A stretch of DNA of 63,146 nucleotides from CAZUGA01 sp964619885. Its GTDB lineage: Bacteria > Pseudomonadota > Gammaproteobacteria > Methylococcales > UBA1147. A program made the translations under genes and the position numbers. Location: positions 1 through 63,146 of the forward strand of contig CAZUGA010000025.1 in NCBI GenBank assembly GCA_964619885.1, given 5' to 3'. Numbering within the stretch: the first letter of the stretch is position 1; each line of letters starts with the position of its first letter. Below the pieces are notes generated by a model. The model was not told the origin of the DNA, searched no databases, and was given only the letters and a program-made list of their open reading frames with translations. This document shows, piece by piece, positions 1 to 8,999 of this stretch.

Positions 1-4
1 ATTT

Positions 5-1516
5 TTATTTGCGCTCACTTGAAAGCCGAGTGTTTTGCAAGAGGCTCAATATATTGAATTCAGGGATTGCTTGGAATTTTTCCGGATCGATCCCAAATGC
101 CCAAAAACCGAGTACGTCACCGGCATAGATAAGCGGCGCCAGAAATTGAAACTCTGTCTCATCTACGGCCTTCAGGTAATTTCGCGGTACCTGGATAGGA
201 CGATCTTCGCTAATGGCTGTACTGTACGGTGTTCTTTCATAGTCTCTGCGTCGCTCATCTATATCGTCTACGCTGCAGTTCAATGCTCGAATCTCGCGTA
301 GTCGATGGTCGCCCTCTACCCTCTCCAGAAATATAACCCTGTTAAGATTTAAAATTTGATTGACCATCGTGATAATAGGTCCCCAAGGATCGGGGGCCCG
401 GTAGAAACTGGTTGGGAAGGCTTTGTCCTTTAGTTTTCCGGATAAATCCAACAACATCTTACGCATGACCTGTTCTTCGCGTATTGCCCGTTGTCGTATG
501 ACGATAAAAGCAAGTAAACATTGAACCGTTAGAATCTGTGCCAACGGCAACCATATCTCCAAAATATGTAGAAAAAACCAAGTTCCCAAAAAATAGAAGG
601 CTAACGCCGATATCGTCGCCCACACCGACATACGAACCGACATCCATTGATAGAAGAAAATAAGTAGTCCGGCAATCAAAACTAGAATTACTAAGGTTGC
701 CGGCTGGTTTACAATTTCGATCACCCTATTCGAAATAAGCGTATCCAACGCAAAAGCATGATAATGGGCGGCTGGCATCATGCTATTTCCGCGCGAAAGC
801 GGCGTATACAACCAGGCATTTTGCGGAGGATTCAATTCACCGATCACGACGACACGACCCGCGACCAATTCCGAGATCAAACCTCCATCGACCACACGAT
901 CCAAGGACAGTTTCGGCAAACGATCCTCACCGCCGGTAAAATTGATCCTAAAAGCGTGATCGGGGACCGATCTTGATTTTCTATATCCAAGTTTAAGTAC
1001 GACCCGTTCCAGCGTTGACCACCGCTTACCCTCTATTAGGGCGGTAGTCGGTTGCTCGCGGTACACACCGAATTGACTCGAACCTGAAGTCACCAATCCA
1101 TACGGCACCTTCAATTTGGTTAATCCGGCAGGAAGCGCTTGTAGATCTATTATTTCGCCATTTCCGCCGGAACGGATAACGGGACGTCCGAATACGGTTC
1201 GTTTCGACTTACGGGCCAATCGATAAAATTCGGCAGATGCGCGATCTGGCAGAAAGGTAAATACGAGTTCTCGGGGTTTTGATTTGAGCAGATCTTTGAG
1301 TACCGGCAACCAGATGTCATCACCGGCCAGCCTATATTTCGGGCTAGCTTCAATCAATAACACGGAGGATGAAGCTTCAACGCTGATGGACGCCCGGCTT
1401 AAGTAATCATAAGCCCAGCCGTTTGGTAGTATAAATCCACCGAACAGGCCAAAAACCCATACACCGAGCGCAATAAAGACGCCGGTCAGAATAGCCGAAT
1501 AATTGTGTTCGCGCAT
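5..1516 (-). CDS. CHASE2-domain membrane sensor with GAF-like cytoplasmic domain
   Basis: The 503-residue protein has an N-terminal membrane segment (about residues 8-30), a long extracytoplasmic region (35-265) of CHASE2 type, three closely spaced C-terminal membrane helices (about 272-290, 296-316, 320-340) and a cytoplasmic part (360-500) that looks GAF-like. CHASE2 domains are extracellular sensory modules, usually joined to kinase, cyclase or diguanylate cyclase outputs. No such output is visible here; the frame closes with TAA just inside the window edge. Its neighbour to the right is a surface-polysaccharide block, so a role in envelope or exopolysaccharide control is possible but inferred. 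The ligand is unknown. The start is ATG at 1516, with no strong ribosome binding site. Confidence 0.75.
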   Translation of the reverse strand: MREHNYSAILTGVFIALGVWVFGLFGGFILPNGWAYDYLSRASISVEASSSVLLIEASPKYRLAGDDIWLPVLKDLLKSKPRELVFTFLPDRASAEFYRLARKSKRTVFGRPVIRSGGNGEIIDLQALPAGLTKLKVPYGLVTSGSSQFGVYREQPTTALIEGKRWSTLERVVLKLGYRKSRSVPDHAFRINFTGGEDRLPKLSLDRVVDGGLISELVAGRVVVIGELNPPQNAWLYTPLSRGNSMMPAAHYHAFALDTLISNRVIEIVNQPATLVILVLIAGLLIFFYQWMSVRMSVWATISALAFYFLGTWFFLHILEIWLPLAQILTVQCLLAFIVIRQRAIREEQVMRKMLLDLSGKLKDKAFPTSFYRAPDPWGPIITMVNQILNLNRVIFLERVEGDHRLREIRALNCSVDDIDERRRDYERTPYSTAISEDRPIQVPRNYLKAVDETEFQFLAPLIYAGDVLGFWAFGIDPEKFQAIPEFNILSLLQNTRLSSERK

Positions 1517-2205
1517 CGTTGCTATCTGATAGGATTTTCGTTCTTGTCACTTATATAATCAGCCAACCTCCAAAGGCAATTGTTCAATAGTTGTCAGGAG
1601 TCAATTCTCTGTTCCCGTGGGTAGTCGTTCTAGAGTATGGCCATTCAAACTAATTCTAGGCCAAATTTATTTATTTGCGTCTATTCAAATAGTTAAGGAC
1701 CATTACCAAACGACAAATCCAATCGTTTTCAGCGAATCTACAGAGCATAATTCTATGACTCGGAAAGCATCTTGCGGCTGTACATCTTTGTTTTTTGTAA
1801 TAATTCCTGTTTTTGCAACATAACGGCGCACTTAACCGAACTTCAACATCAAGTTCTAAAACTCTAAGCTTTTTTACATTTTCTTGGTCTCCGATAACGT
1901 CAACGTATACTTTTTCAGTCAAGAACATCGATGAATCCCCGGCATAAATACTCAATATTTTCAACAAATTTACCCAATAAGCTCATATACAATCTAGTCT
2001 TCTTGAATCCGACGGATCACCTCATTATGTTCAGGTTAACGCGCGTGCAATGAGCGATAGATCCATTAAGATTCTACACGTTTGTGCGGTAAATCTGCGG
2101 GCAGATACGTTGATTGTTATCGAAAAAGAGAATTCATTGATCTGTATTTCAACTTGTAGGCCGGCAATACCATCTATTTAGTCTGGTGCACCGATTACAC
2201 TATGA
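1517..2205. other. 689-bp AT-rich intergenic stretch, nothing identified
   Basis: The stretch lies between the CHASE2 gene and the first glycosyltransferase. Both strands carry only short open frames; the longest, about 98 codons on the minus strand (1671-1967), has a biased cysteine/arginine-rich end and no recognisable family. No terminator, tRNA or clear repeat was found. It may hold decayed sequence or regulatory DNA for the polysaccharide genes. Confidence 0.4.
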
Positions 2206-3276
2206 TTAGTAGCTTATCTTGTAATTTTCCCAGGAAAATCTTTTTGACTTTGCGATACATTCATATTCAAAACTGGCGGGATTATTTAGAACGATCTCAA
2301 GTTTCTCAACGATAGAAAGATCGTCCACGATATACCCGGTAACACCATCTTCTACCACTTTACTTGCGTCACCGACATCCGTTGATATACAGGGTACCCC
2401 GGATGCCATCGCTTCGATTAAGACCAATGGAAACCCCTCGTGAATCGAGGTTAAACCAAGAACATCCGCACAAGCGAATATTTGCGGAAGTAACTCATAT
2501 CTGACCGGCTTCAGAAACTTAATATCCGCGCCAATTTTTTTGACCAATTGTCTTAGTTCACTTTCTTTTCTTCCCGCACCGACAAATAAACCTTTTACAT
2601 TTAACTTATTAATCGCGAAAATAAGTAATTCTATATTTTTCTCCCTTTCAAATCGACCCAGAAATAAAACAATTTTATCACTCTCTTTAAAGCCATATAT
2701 TCTTTTGGCTTTTTTACTATCAATTTTTTTAAATTTTGAAATATCAATTGCCGGGGGAATATAACGTATTTTGTTAGCAACACAATCTCCATATATTTCC
2801 TTAATATATCTAATCGTCTCTTCCGACACAGAAATCACATCATCCGCTACACGAAACCCAATACGCTCAATATAAGAATACAATTTTGACATCAAAAACC
2901 CTTTTTTGAGCGATACATTTCTTAAATGACTGCCATGTAGCGTGATAACTTTTTTATTTTTGAGTTTTCTAAACGGTATGATCCAATCAGGTCTTTGCGC
3001 GTGAATTACCGTGTCACTGGATAAAATAAGCCGTCTACTCGCTTCATACAATCCATAGAAGAACAATATATTTGAATGCTTCGACTTCTTAGTGCCTTCA
3101 ATAAATGCAAAATTTTTAAACCTATTGATTATTTCTCCATCTGTCTTTTTCCCGATGACTATCACCCGGTAACCATTCTTGGTCAAATACTCTACATAAT
3201 TTTTAGTATAGACCCCTATACCTCCAATAACTCCTTTCCTAGGGTCTGAATCCACTATCAATATCACTGTCTTCAT
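2206..3276 (-). CDS. glycosyltransferase family 4
   Basis: The 356-residue protein has the two-Rossmann GT-B layout of family GT4. The N-terminal domain has a glycine-rich acceptor-side loop (GGIGVYT, near residue 18). The C-terminal domain starts at FLGRFEREKNIELL and carries the donor-binding E-x7-E motif within HEGFPLVLIEAMASG, followed by a conserved DVGD. Such enzymes transfer sugars from nucleotide donors to lipid-linked or polysaccharide acceptors at the cytoplasmic face. The coding sequence is strikingly AT-rich compared with the housekeeping genes further right, which suggests horizontal acquisition. It lies 151 bp downstream of another GT4 gene on the same strand. Donor and acceptor sugars cannot be inferred. 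Confidence 0.88.
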   Translation of the reverse strand: MKTVILIVDSDPRKGVIGGIGVYTKNYVEYLTKNGYRVIVIGKKTDGEIINRFKNFAFIEGTKKSKHSNILFFYGLYEASRRLILSSDTVIHAQRPDWIIPFRKLKNKKVITLHGSHLRNVSLKKGFLMSKLYSYIERIGFRVADDVISVSEETIRYIKEIYGDCVANKIRYIPPAIDISKFKKIDSKKAKRIYGFKESDKIVLFLGRFEREKNIELLIFAINKLNVKGLFVGAGRKESELRQLVKKIGADIKFLKPVRYELLPQIFACADVLGLTSIHEGFPLVLIEAMASGVPCISTDVGDASKVVEDGVTGYIVDDLSIVEKLEIVLNNPASFEYECIAKSKRFSWENYKISY

Positions 3277-3427
3277 GATAGGAATGATTCATTTTTCATT
3301 AAATCTAACCTTCAAGAAAATAGTCATGGAATGTTGGCTTCTAGTTCCGATTAGATTTGTACCGAGTCAAGTCCTCTTCAATACCAAAGACACCAGGTTT
3401 TAAATCTCTAAGAATGACAAAGCATAT

Positions 3428-4609
3428 CTATCTGGTTTTGATGCCAGTTGAACGAACGTCACTTGCATTACGCCCGATACATGAAAGTAAAATGTCACAA
3501 TAACGTGCCCAAGATCTGGCTTTTTTGTTGCGACGAATACCGTTCTTTAAACTAACACGATTTTCGTAGGCATCTCGGAGTGCCTGCGCAAATCCATAGG
3601 AATCGCAGGGTGGAACAATATAGCCGGTTACGCCAGTTTCGATTGCTTCACCCAGCCCTCCAACATTGGTTGCAACGACAGGCACATCAAATGCAAAGGC
3701 CAAGCTGGCGACACCGGATTGTGTACCCGACTGATAGGGCAGTGCCACAACGTCCACAGCGGTAAATATTTCAGCGACTTCACTGTCGGCTATATAACGA
3801 TCTAACCAATAGACCCGGCCCGAGATACCGAGCTTATCGGTTTGATCACGAACAGACAGACAGGCCTTTGATATTTGGCCTGCTACGATCAGGCGAGCTT
3901 CTTTAAAATGAACCATAGCCTTCAACAAAAGATCGAGTCCTTTGTACGGCCTAACGAATCCGAAAAATAGCAAAACCGGAAAGTTACGGCTGGTATTAAA
4001 CCAATCGGGGAAATGGCGATTGGTCGACAGGGGCGTCGCAGAAACATTAACGCTGAGGTAGCGATCGTAAATCGGATGAAACCCGATTCTAATTTTGTTT
4101 TGTGGAATTGATTCGAAAAACTTCTTATTCTCGGAATGCGCATGAAGCAAAAAGTGGGATACTCCGCGAAAACCCAACCACCGCATAAATTGGTCCCCAA
4201 TACGGGGTTCATGAGGTTCTGCGTTATGTACAATGTAGGCAATGGCGGTATTCAGATTGCGTCGTTTAAACGCTGAAATAATAGCGGCATAAACAGGCGC
4301 AACTTCGGGCACAGTCCAATGTGCAACCAATAAATCTGGGCTCAGCGACGCACAATATACAGCTGCACAGCGCCAAGTCCGGGGACTGTACCACTTAAGT
4401 ATAAATTGGGCTTTTGGGTGGACGGACATGCTTTCATCAATCTGATCGGTACGGGAAACTCCGATCAGTCCGTTTTTCCACGCAACCGGGTAAACATCAT
4501 GTCCTGATCGACTGAGTTCTTCTGCAAGACTCGTATTAAAGGCGCTAATCCCACCCTTAAAAGGAGAAATCGGGCCCAGTAAAACTATTTTGAAGCGGTC
4601 TTTTGTCAC
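3428..4609 (-). CDS. glycosyltransferase family 4
   Basis: The 393-residue GT-B enzyme begins with a typical N-terminal signature (GPISPFKGGISAFNTSLAEEL). Its C-terminal donor domain has FFGFVRPYKGLDLLLKAM and QSGVASLAFAFDVPVVATNVGG, ending in the usual GVTGYIVPP block. The first glutamate of the classical E-x7-E motif is not obvious; this variant (QSGV..LA.A) occurs in some GT4 subfamilies. Only 12 bp separate it from the upstream methyltransferase gene, so the two are probably co-transcribed. It likely adds a sugar to a cell-surface glycan or glycolipid; the specificity is unknown. Confidence 0.87.
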   Translation of the reverse strand: MTKDRFKIVLLGPISPFKGGISAFNTSLAEELSRSGHDVYPVAWKNGLIGVSRTDQIDESMSVHPKAQFILKWYSPRTWRCAAVYCASLSPDLLVAHWTVPEVAPVYAAIISAFKRRNLNTAIAYIVHNAEPHEPRIGDQFMRWLGFRGVSHFLLHAHSENKKFFESIPQNKIRIGFHPIYDRYLSVNVSATPLSTNRHFPDWFNTSRNFPVLLFFGFVRPYKGLDLLLKAMVHFKEARLIVAGQISKACLSVRDQTDKLGISGRVYWLDRYIADSEVAEIFTAVDVVALPYQSGTQSGVASLAFAFDVPVVATNVGGLGEAIETGVTGYIVPPCDSYGFAQALRDAYENRVSLKNGIRRNKKARSWARYCDILLSCIGRNASDVRSTGIKTR

Positions 4610-4621
4610 GTCAAAACCGCA

Positions 4622-5404
4622 TTATTTCTGCAAAACCATCGCTTGGACCATTGCAGGATACCCACTACCCACCAAGTACTTATGCCGATTGATATAAATA
4701 TGTTTTGGATCGAATTCCGGAAAACCGTAGAGTTCTGCCCGATTACCGTGTACCAGGCTAAGACCGCTTTGCTCGACCAGCCATTTTGCAGAAACGTTCT
4801 TTCCATAGCGGTTGGTCTTACCCACCGCAAAAGGCTCGATATTGAGAAATAGGTCTAAGGTTACGATAAATAATCCTCTGGGTTTCAGTGCCCGTTGAAC
4901 ATGCTGTAAAATAGTCTTGATGTCATCTTCAGGTATATGTTCAATTGTTGAAATACTAAACACACGATCGTATTTCTCATCCAAGATTCCCGCCTCTTCT
5001 ATAAAGCAATTCTTCAGTTCAACCCCTGTACAAAAATAACGGTTGAGCGTGGCAATTTTCTCAATTGTAACAGGCCACCCCTTACCATGCGCGTCAATTC
5101 CTGGGTCTACATTAGTAACGTGGCATCCAACACGATCGAGCATAAATTGCATACCAGATACACCCCCGCCGATCTCAAGGATTTGCATGTCCTTTTGCGC
5201 TTGAAGCATACTGGATACCCAAGGGTATTCAAAAACGCGAGTATCGTTATTTGGTTGCATCGCGAATAAACCGCAAAGCTGAGCGATACCGGTTTGCGCA
5301 CGAAAATGCCTGGGAATCAATTTGCAGCATGATCGACCAAAAGGAGCATGCCAAAGGCGATTCCATCTAAGATATTCTTGAGGAATTTCGGAGGCTGCAA
5401 GCAC
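4622..5404 (-). CDS. class I SAM-dependent methyltransferase
   Basis: The 260-residue protein has a Rossmann-fold methyltransferase core. Motif I is LEIGGGVSG, the acidic end of strand 2 is NVDPG, and the post-motif region is VFSISTIEHIPEDD, where the EHI/EHV element is typical of Methyltransf_11/23 proteins. It is the first gene of a two-gene unit with the downstream glycosyltransferase. The context suggests methylation of a sugar or glycolipid in surface-polysaccharide synthesis, but the substrate is not deducible. The start is ATG at 5404; there is 211 bp to the divergent gene at 5616, which could hold promoters for both directions. Confidence 0.8.
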   Translation of the reverse strand: MLAASEIPQEYLRWNRLWHAPFGRSCCKLIPRHFRAQTGIAQLCGLFAMQPNNDTRVFEYPWVSSMLQAQKDMQILEIGGGVSGMQFMLDRVGCHVTNVDPGIDAHGKGWPVTIEKIATLNRYFCTGVELKNCFIEEAGILDEKYDRVFSISTIEHIPEDDIKTILQHVQRALKPRGLFIVTLDLFLNIEPFAVGKTNRYGKNVSAKWLVEQSGLSLVHGNRAELYGFPEFDPKHIYINRHKYLVGSGYPAMVQAMVLQK

Positions 5405-5615
5405 GTTTCTCGCCTATCTGTGAGGAAAAATATAAAAATTGTCTTAGTAAGAAAACGTACCGACCGACCAAGGTTTTGTCAATTATTCCGAAGGATTACA
5501 ATTCCGTTAACAAACAATTTACATGGTATAAAATATGACTTTTTTACTAAATAAAAAATTTTAATTAATAGCATATTGATTCAATCAAAACCATGTATAA
5601 CGTTATCTAATTCCA

Positions 5616-6545
5616 ATGGCTTCAGTCGACCAATATTCTGTGGTTTTACCGTTAAAAATATCTAGCCATCATCACCACAATGAATTAAATAGACTAATTC
5701 AAGTCCTACTACCCAGCTTGAATAGGTACTTGGATAATACGTCGCTATGCGAATTTATTATTATATGTAAAGCTAATGAAAAGTCTTTTATCGAAACCGA
5801 ACTTTTCAAACAAAAATACTTTGCACCCATTCGTCTTATTTCCGAGAATTCTATTTTAAAAGAGTTTATTATAAAAAATACTGAAGGGTGGTATATTCAG
5901 CAACTATTAAAACTTGGTATCGCACGATACATCAAGACCAATTTCTATCTTGTGCTCGATAGTGATTGTTTTCTTACCAAACCGTTTGGTTACGATAATC
6001 TATTTAGTGACCAACAACTCTTAACGAATTCGAATTCTTGGAAAATTCACAAGAATTGGTGGATCAGTAGCGCTAAAATATTAGATATTCCAGTTAAAAT
6101 GATTCAAAATCAGCCGGTCATGGGGGTAACTCCTCAAACCCTGATCACCTCGTACGTTTCTGAGTTATTAAGTTTCTTAAGTTCTAAAACAGATCATTTG
6201 GAATGGGATGAATATTTATGTACAAGAAAATTCACAGAATTCAGCCTCTATTGGTTGTTTTTGATAAAGTCAGGGTCAACTAACAGATATCTAACCAACG
6301 CCAAACCAAAGCTACTCGGCAATGGACTTTGGCGAAGCACCTACAGAAATAATTTTCCATTGGCATTTCAAATTCTACCTAATACATCGAATAAAGAAAA
6401 AAAAATAAACGACTTTGTCGGGGCACATATTCAGAAAACATTTGACGAAAACGACGATTATTACTTTTCACTTGTTCAATCCAACATCAATCAAATATCG
6501 GTTGAATGCATCGCGAACTGTGTTGACAACTATTTCAAAGAATAA
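5616..6545 (+). CDS. DUF6492-family glycosyltransferase-like protein
   Basis: The 309-residue protein resembles the DUF6492 family of putative GT-A-type transferases found in polysaccharide loci. The N-terminus (YSVVLPLKI) is a typical first strand, and VLDSDCFLTKPF near residue 115 gives a D-x-D element of the kind that binds a metal and nucleotide-sugar. It is the only rightward gene in the glycosyltransferase block, and the DNA is very AT-rich with long A/T runs, unlike the chromosomal core genes. No membrane segments or signal peptide are seen. The ATG at 5616 opens the conserved strand directly. The enzymatic role is inferred from the family and context. Confidence 0.65.
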   Translation: MASVDQYSVVLPLKISSHHHHNELNRLIQVLLPSLNRYLDNTSLCEFIIICKANEKSFIETELFKQKYFAPIRLISENSILKEFIIKNTEGWYIQQLLKLGIARYIKTNFYLVLDSDCFLTKPFGYDNLFSDQQLLTNSNSWKIHKNWWISSAKILDIPVKMIQNQPVMGVTPQTLITSYVSELLSFLSSKTDHLEWDEYLCTRKFTEFSLYWLFLIKSGSTNRYLTNAKPKLLGNGLWRSTYRNNFPLAFQILPNTSNKEKKINDFVGAHIQKTFDENDDYYFSLVQSNINQISVECIANCVDNYFKE

Positions 6546-6645
6546 GATATACGCGCATCAACCAAAACCAACTCACGTAAATCCGACTTACTCGACAATT
6601 ACACAGTGGCCGAACAGTTGAATACTCTAACTATGCTTGTTTAAC

Positions 6646-7758
6646 TCAGCTAGCCGCTTTTGCTCCTTTAAGCCAATAAAATAGCGCATTTGTTAAACGG
6701 CTGGCATTGCATTGCGGTGAAAACTCTCGAAAAATAACCAGACTCTGCTGCCCGTGTCTATAATCCAATAACGGGTTATACACGTATGATTTCATGGCTT
6801 TTGCCAGCGCCTGGAAATCATTGGGTTGAACGCTGTACCCGTTCTTGTTGTTATTGATCAAATGATCCGCGGCTCCGCACGCGGTAGTGCTAATTAGTGC
6901 TTTGGCCATCGAGGCCGCTTCGTTTAACACCACACCCCAACCATCGTACCTGGACGGTAAAATAAAAACATTGGCCAGAATCATGGCGTTCGCAATATGG
7001 TCCGCGGGCAATACACCGCGAAAATAGATCTTGGATTGAATCCCTAATCGTTGCGCCAGTGCTTGATATCTCGAGTCAAATCGATCCGGCCCAACCAAAA
7101 TCAATACCCACTCGTCATTAGGCATACTCGCAAACGACTGGAGCAGCACATCAATACCCTTATGCGGTGATAATTCGCCGCAATACATAAATATCTTTCT
7201 ACCTTTGGCGAAACGTTCTATTTTCTCATCGGGTTTAGTATGCACGGATAGTGGCGCGACAGCATAAGGGAGAAACGCGATTTTGTGACCAGGAATTCCC
7301 CAAAGCCTAAAATCTTTTGCCGCCTGGGCACCTATCGCAAAAGCGCCTAATGCATGTTTCGCGACCAACCTTCCATAAAGGCACCAAAATGGAAATCTAA
7401 AACACATACTCCATCGGCGCGCACCCCTTTCTCCCCAATGTATCCAACAAACCTTGTTTTCACAAAAACTTCGGATAAGTTGGCGTCTGAATCCATCGCG
7501 CCCTTCAATAATATGTATCCGGGTTTGCCAGTCAGGAATCGTCGTTAGCGCGTCCAAATTGGGCTCGACTGTCATTTCTCCAATTGGAAGTTTACTGGGG
7601 ACTTGCCAGCCTAGTTGCACACGTCGAGGCGTGACCGTTCCATAATAGCGGACAAGCAAGTCTACATCTTCACGTTGCCGCAAAGCGTCAAAAAAAGCTG
7701 ACTGATGATGAGATGGCATATTCATCCATATCACCAATTTTAACTTCATGCTCTCCAA
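6646..7758 (-). CDS. glycosyltransferase family 4
   Basis: The 370-residue GT-B enzyme has its C-terminal domain opening at FMYCGELSPHKGIDVLL and the donor-site motif PSRYDGWGVVLNEAASMAK, whose spacing fits E-x7-E-like GT4 enzymes, followed by GAADHLI. The N-terminus (IWMNMPSHHQSAFFDAL) resembles transferases that act on surface polysaccharides. It is transcribed leftward, 61 bp downstream of the GT32 gene, so the two may form one transcript. GC is higher than in the neighbouring 2.2-3.3 and 5.6-6.5 kb genes, suggesting a mosaic origin of the block. Sugar specificity is unknown. A start a few codons in (MKLKLVIWMN) is possible. Confidence 0.85.
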   Translation of the reverse strand: MESMKLKLVIWMNMPSHHQSAFFDALRQREDVDLLVRYYGTVTPRRVQLGWQVPSKLPIGEMTVEPNLDALTTIPDWQTRIHIIEGRDGFRRQLIRSFCENKVCWIHWGERGARRWSMCFRFPFWCLYGRLVAKHALGAFAIGAQAAKDFRLWGIPGHKIAFLPYAVAPLSVHTKPDEKIERFAKGRKIFMYCGELSPHKGIDVLLQSFASMPNDEWVLILVGPDRFDSRYQALAQRLGIQSKIYFRGVLPADHIANAMILANVFILPSRYDGWGVVLNEAASMAKALISTTACGAADHLINNNKNGYSVQPNDFQALAKAMKSYVYNPLLDYRHGQQSLVIFREFSPQCNASRLTNALFYWLKGAKAAS

Positions 7759-7819
7759 CCCGAATGAACACTGTCAAAATATAAAAACTAACCCCGACCG
7801 AACACCAAACCTCGAGTTT

Positions 7820-8566
7820 TCATAAGATTTTGTCTAAAACACGGTTTAATTTCTGACTAACATCTGATCCAAGGAAGATGCGAACGCAACTTATTAATTT
7901 TATTTTTATCCTAAAACTAGCGCTCGACCATGATGACTTGAAATGATGAATCACGTAGGTAGATGAATCCATACACCAGGTATTATTAATACAATTGAAA
8001 GGAGATAAGTATTTTTGCTCCAAAACGACCAATTCCTCCTTGTCTTTATAGGTCAATTTTTGTCGCCTGTTATCCCTGACTAACCCGATAGAAATCATTC
8101 TATCGGTTAGCATTTGAACGTTAGTCGTCAGATCCAATGAGCCATCATTTCTAACAAATACTCTTTTTTCGTAAGAGTCCATAAAGTCTTTAATAAAGAT
8201 CGAACCTTTTTTGGCCAACAACGTACTCGTAGCAATAAAATTTTTTTGTTCGAATCCCAGTACCACATCGTTTTTGAGCAGATCATCAAAAGGCCTAAGC
8301 ACTTCGACATCCGTATCCAAATAGATCCCGCCATACTGAAAAATCGAATGAAGCCTTACGTAATCGCTTACAAACGCAAACATTCCAGCATCATAGGCCT
8401 GTCTAACATAGTTATTAAGGTCAACATTAAAATTAGATTCATTCCATTCCATTATTTGATAATGTGGCAGCACTTCTTTCCAACCTAAAATACATTCATT
8501 GACGAATTCTGGTTTGATCTGATTGCCAAACCAACAATAATGAATTAATTTCGGGATGTAGCGCAT
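7820..8566 (-). CDS. GT32-family glycosyltransferase (OCH1-like, DXD)
   Basis: The 248-residue protein shows the GT32 signature: N-terminal PKLIHYCWFG, then SDYVRLHSIFQYGGIYLDTDVEV, in which D-T-D is the metal/nucleotide-sugar-binding DXD motif. Bacterial GT32 enzymes commonly decorate capsular or O-antigen glycans with hexoses. No membrane anchor is visible, so it should act in the cytoplasm. It is the first leftward gene of the glycosyltransferase block and has low GC. The ATG at 8566 gives the standard family N-terminus. Confidence 0.85.
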   Translation of the reverse strand: MRYIPKLIHYCWFGNQIKPEFVNECILGWKEVLPHYQIMEWNESNFNVDLNNYVRQAYDAGMFAFVSDYVRLHSIFQYGGIYLDTDVEVLRPFDDLLKNDVVLGFEQKNFIATSTLLAKKGSIFIKDFMDSYEKRVFVRNDGSLDLTTNVQMLTDRMISIGLVRDNRRQKLTYKDKEELVVLEQKYLSPFNCINNTWCMDSSTYVIHHFKSSWSSASFRIKIKLISCVRIFLGSDVSQKLNRVLDKIL

Positions 8567-8626
8567 GTCTATTGATCAGATTGATGCTTGCAAATAGATG
8601 AACTTGATTCAAATCGCACTCAGATT

Positions 8627-8791
8627 ATGTGTTCACAGTCACACTCCGATGTAAATGTCGCTTGCTTGTTGTGCGGTCAGGATACATTATTGGATCATCC
8701 TGAAAAGAAGATGTTCTTAGATCAGGGTTGGATGAAATATTCAGATATCGTCGGCCCAGTACAGCACAATACGACGATTTTTGGCAATTAG
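8627..8791 (+). CDS. possible small protein with CxxC, unrecognised
   Basis: A 54-codon frame from ATG 8627 (open upstream to a TTG at 8588) encodes a soluble-looking peptide with an ACLLCGQD element. Its composition is protein-like, but no family is recognised, there is no clear ribosome binding site, and a single CxxC cannot prove metal binding. It precedes a second small frame encoding a membrane peptide. It could be a real small gene, the remnant of a larger gene, or chance. Confidence 0.25.
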   Translation: MCSQSHSDVNVACLLCGQDTLLDHPEKKMFLDQGWMKYSDIVGPVQHNTTIFGN

Positions 8792-8828
8792 CTGATTTTA
8801 CCGTGTTTATTTATCGAGATTCAAAGAA

Positions 8829-8999
8829 ATGAGCCGTTTGTATAACTACACTGCATTGTTCCTAGCGGCATTGGTATTGTTGTTTTTTGTCGACGATGAC
8901 TACAACAAAGTAACCACGCTCGAATGGATTTTGCTCACTGTATTGTGTTATTCGGCAATCGAAATTTTCCGGATTATTTTGCGGTCAGGTTCAGAATAG
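8829..8999 (+). CDS. small membrane protein, about 56 aa
   Basis: The ATG at 8829 to TAG at 8997-8999 encodes 56 residues. There are two hydrophobic segments, about residues 8-20 (TALFLAALVLLFF) and 33-51 (WILLTVLCYSAIEIF), joined by an acidic turn VDDDYNK. The layout is that of a two-helix inner-membrane protein with a basic/serine tail. It lies between the glycosyltransferase block and a gene-poor stretch. No family is recognised and the ribosome binding site is weak. The regular hydrophobic pattern argues for a genuine small gene. Confidence 0.45.
   Translation: MSRLYNYTALFLAALVLLFFVDDDYNKVTTLEWILLTVLCYSAIEIFRIILRSGSE

Noticed and set aside
1671..1967. 98-codon minus-strand frame between the CHASE2 gene and the first glycosyltransferase
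   Set aside because: No recognisable family, odd cysteine/arginine-rich end and no ribosome binding site; likely chance.
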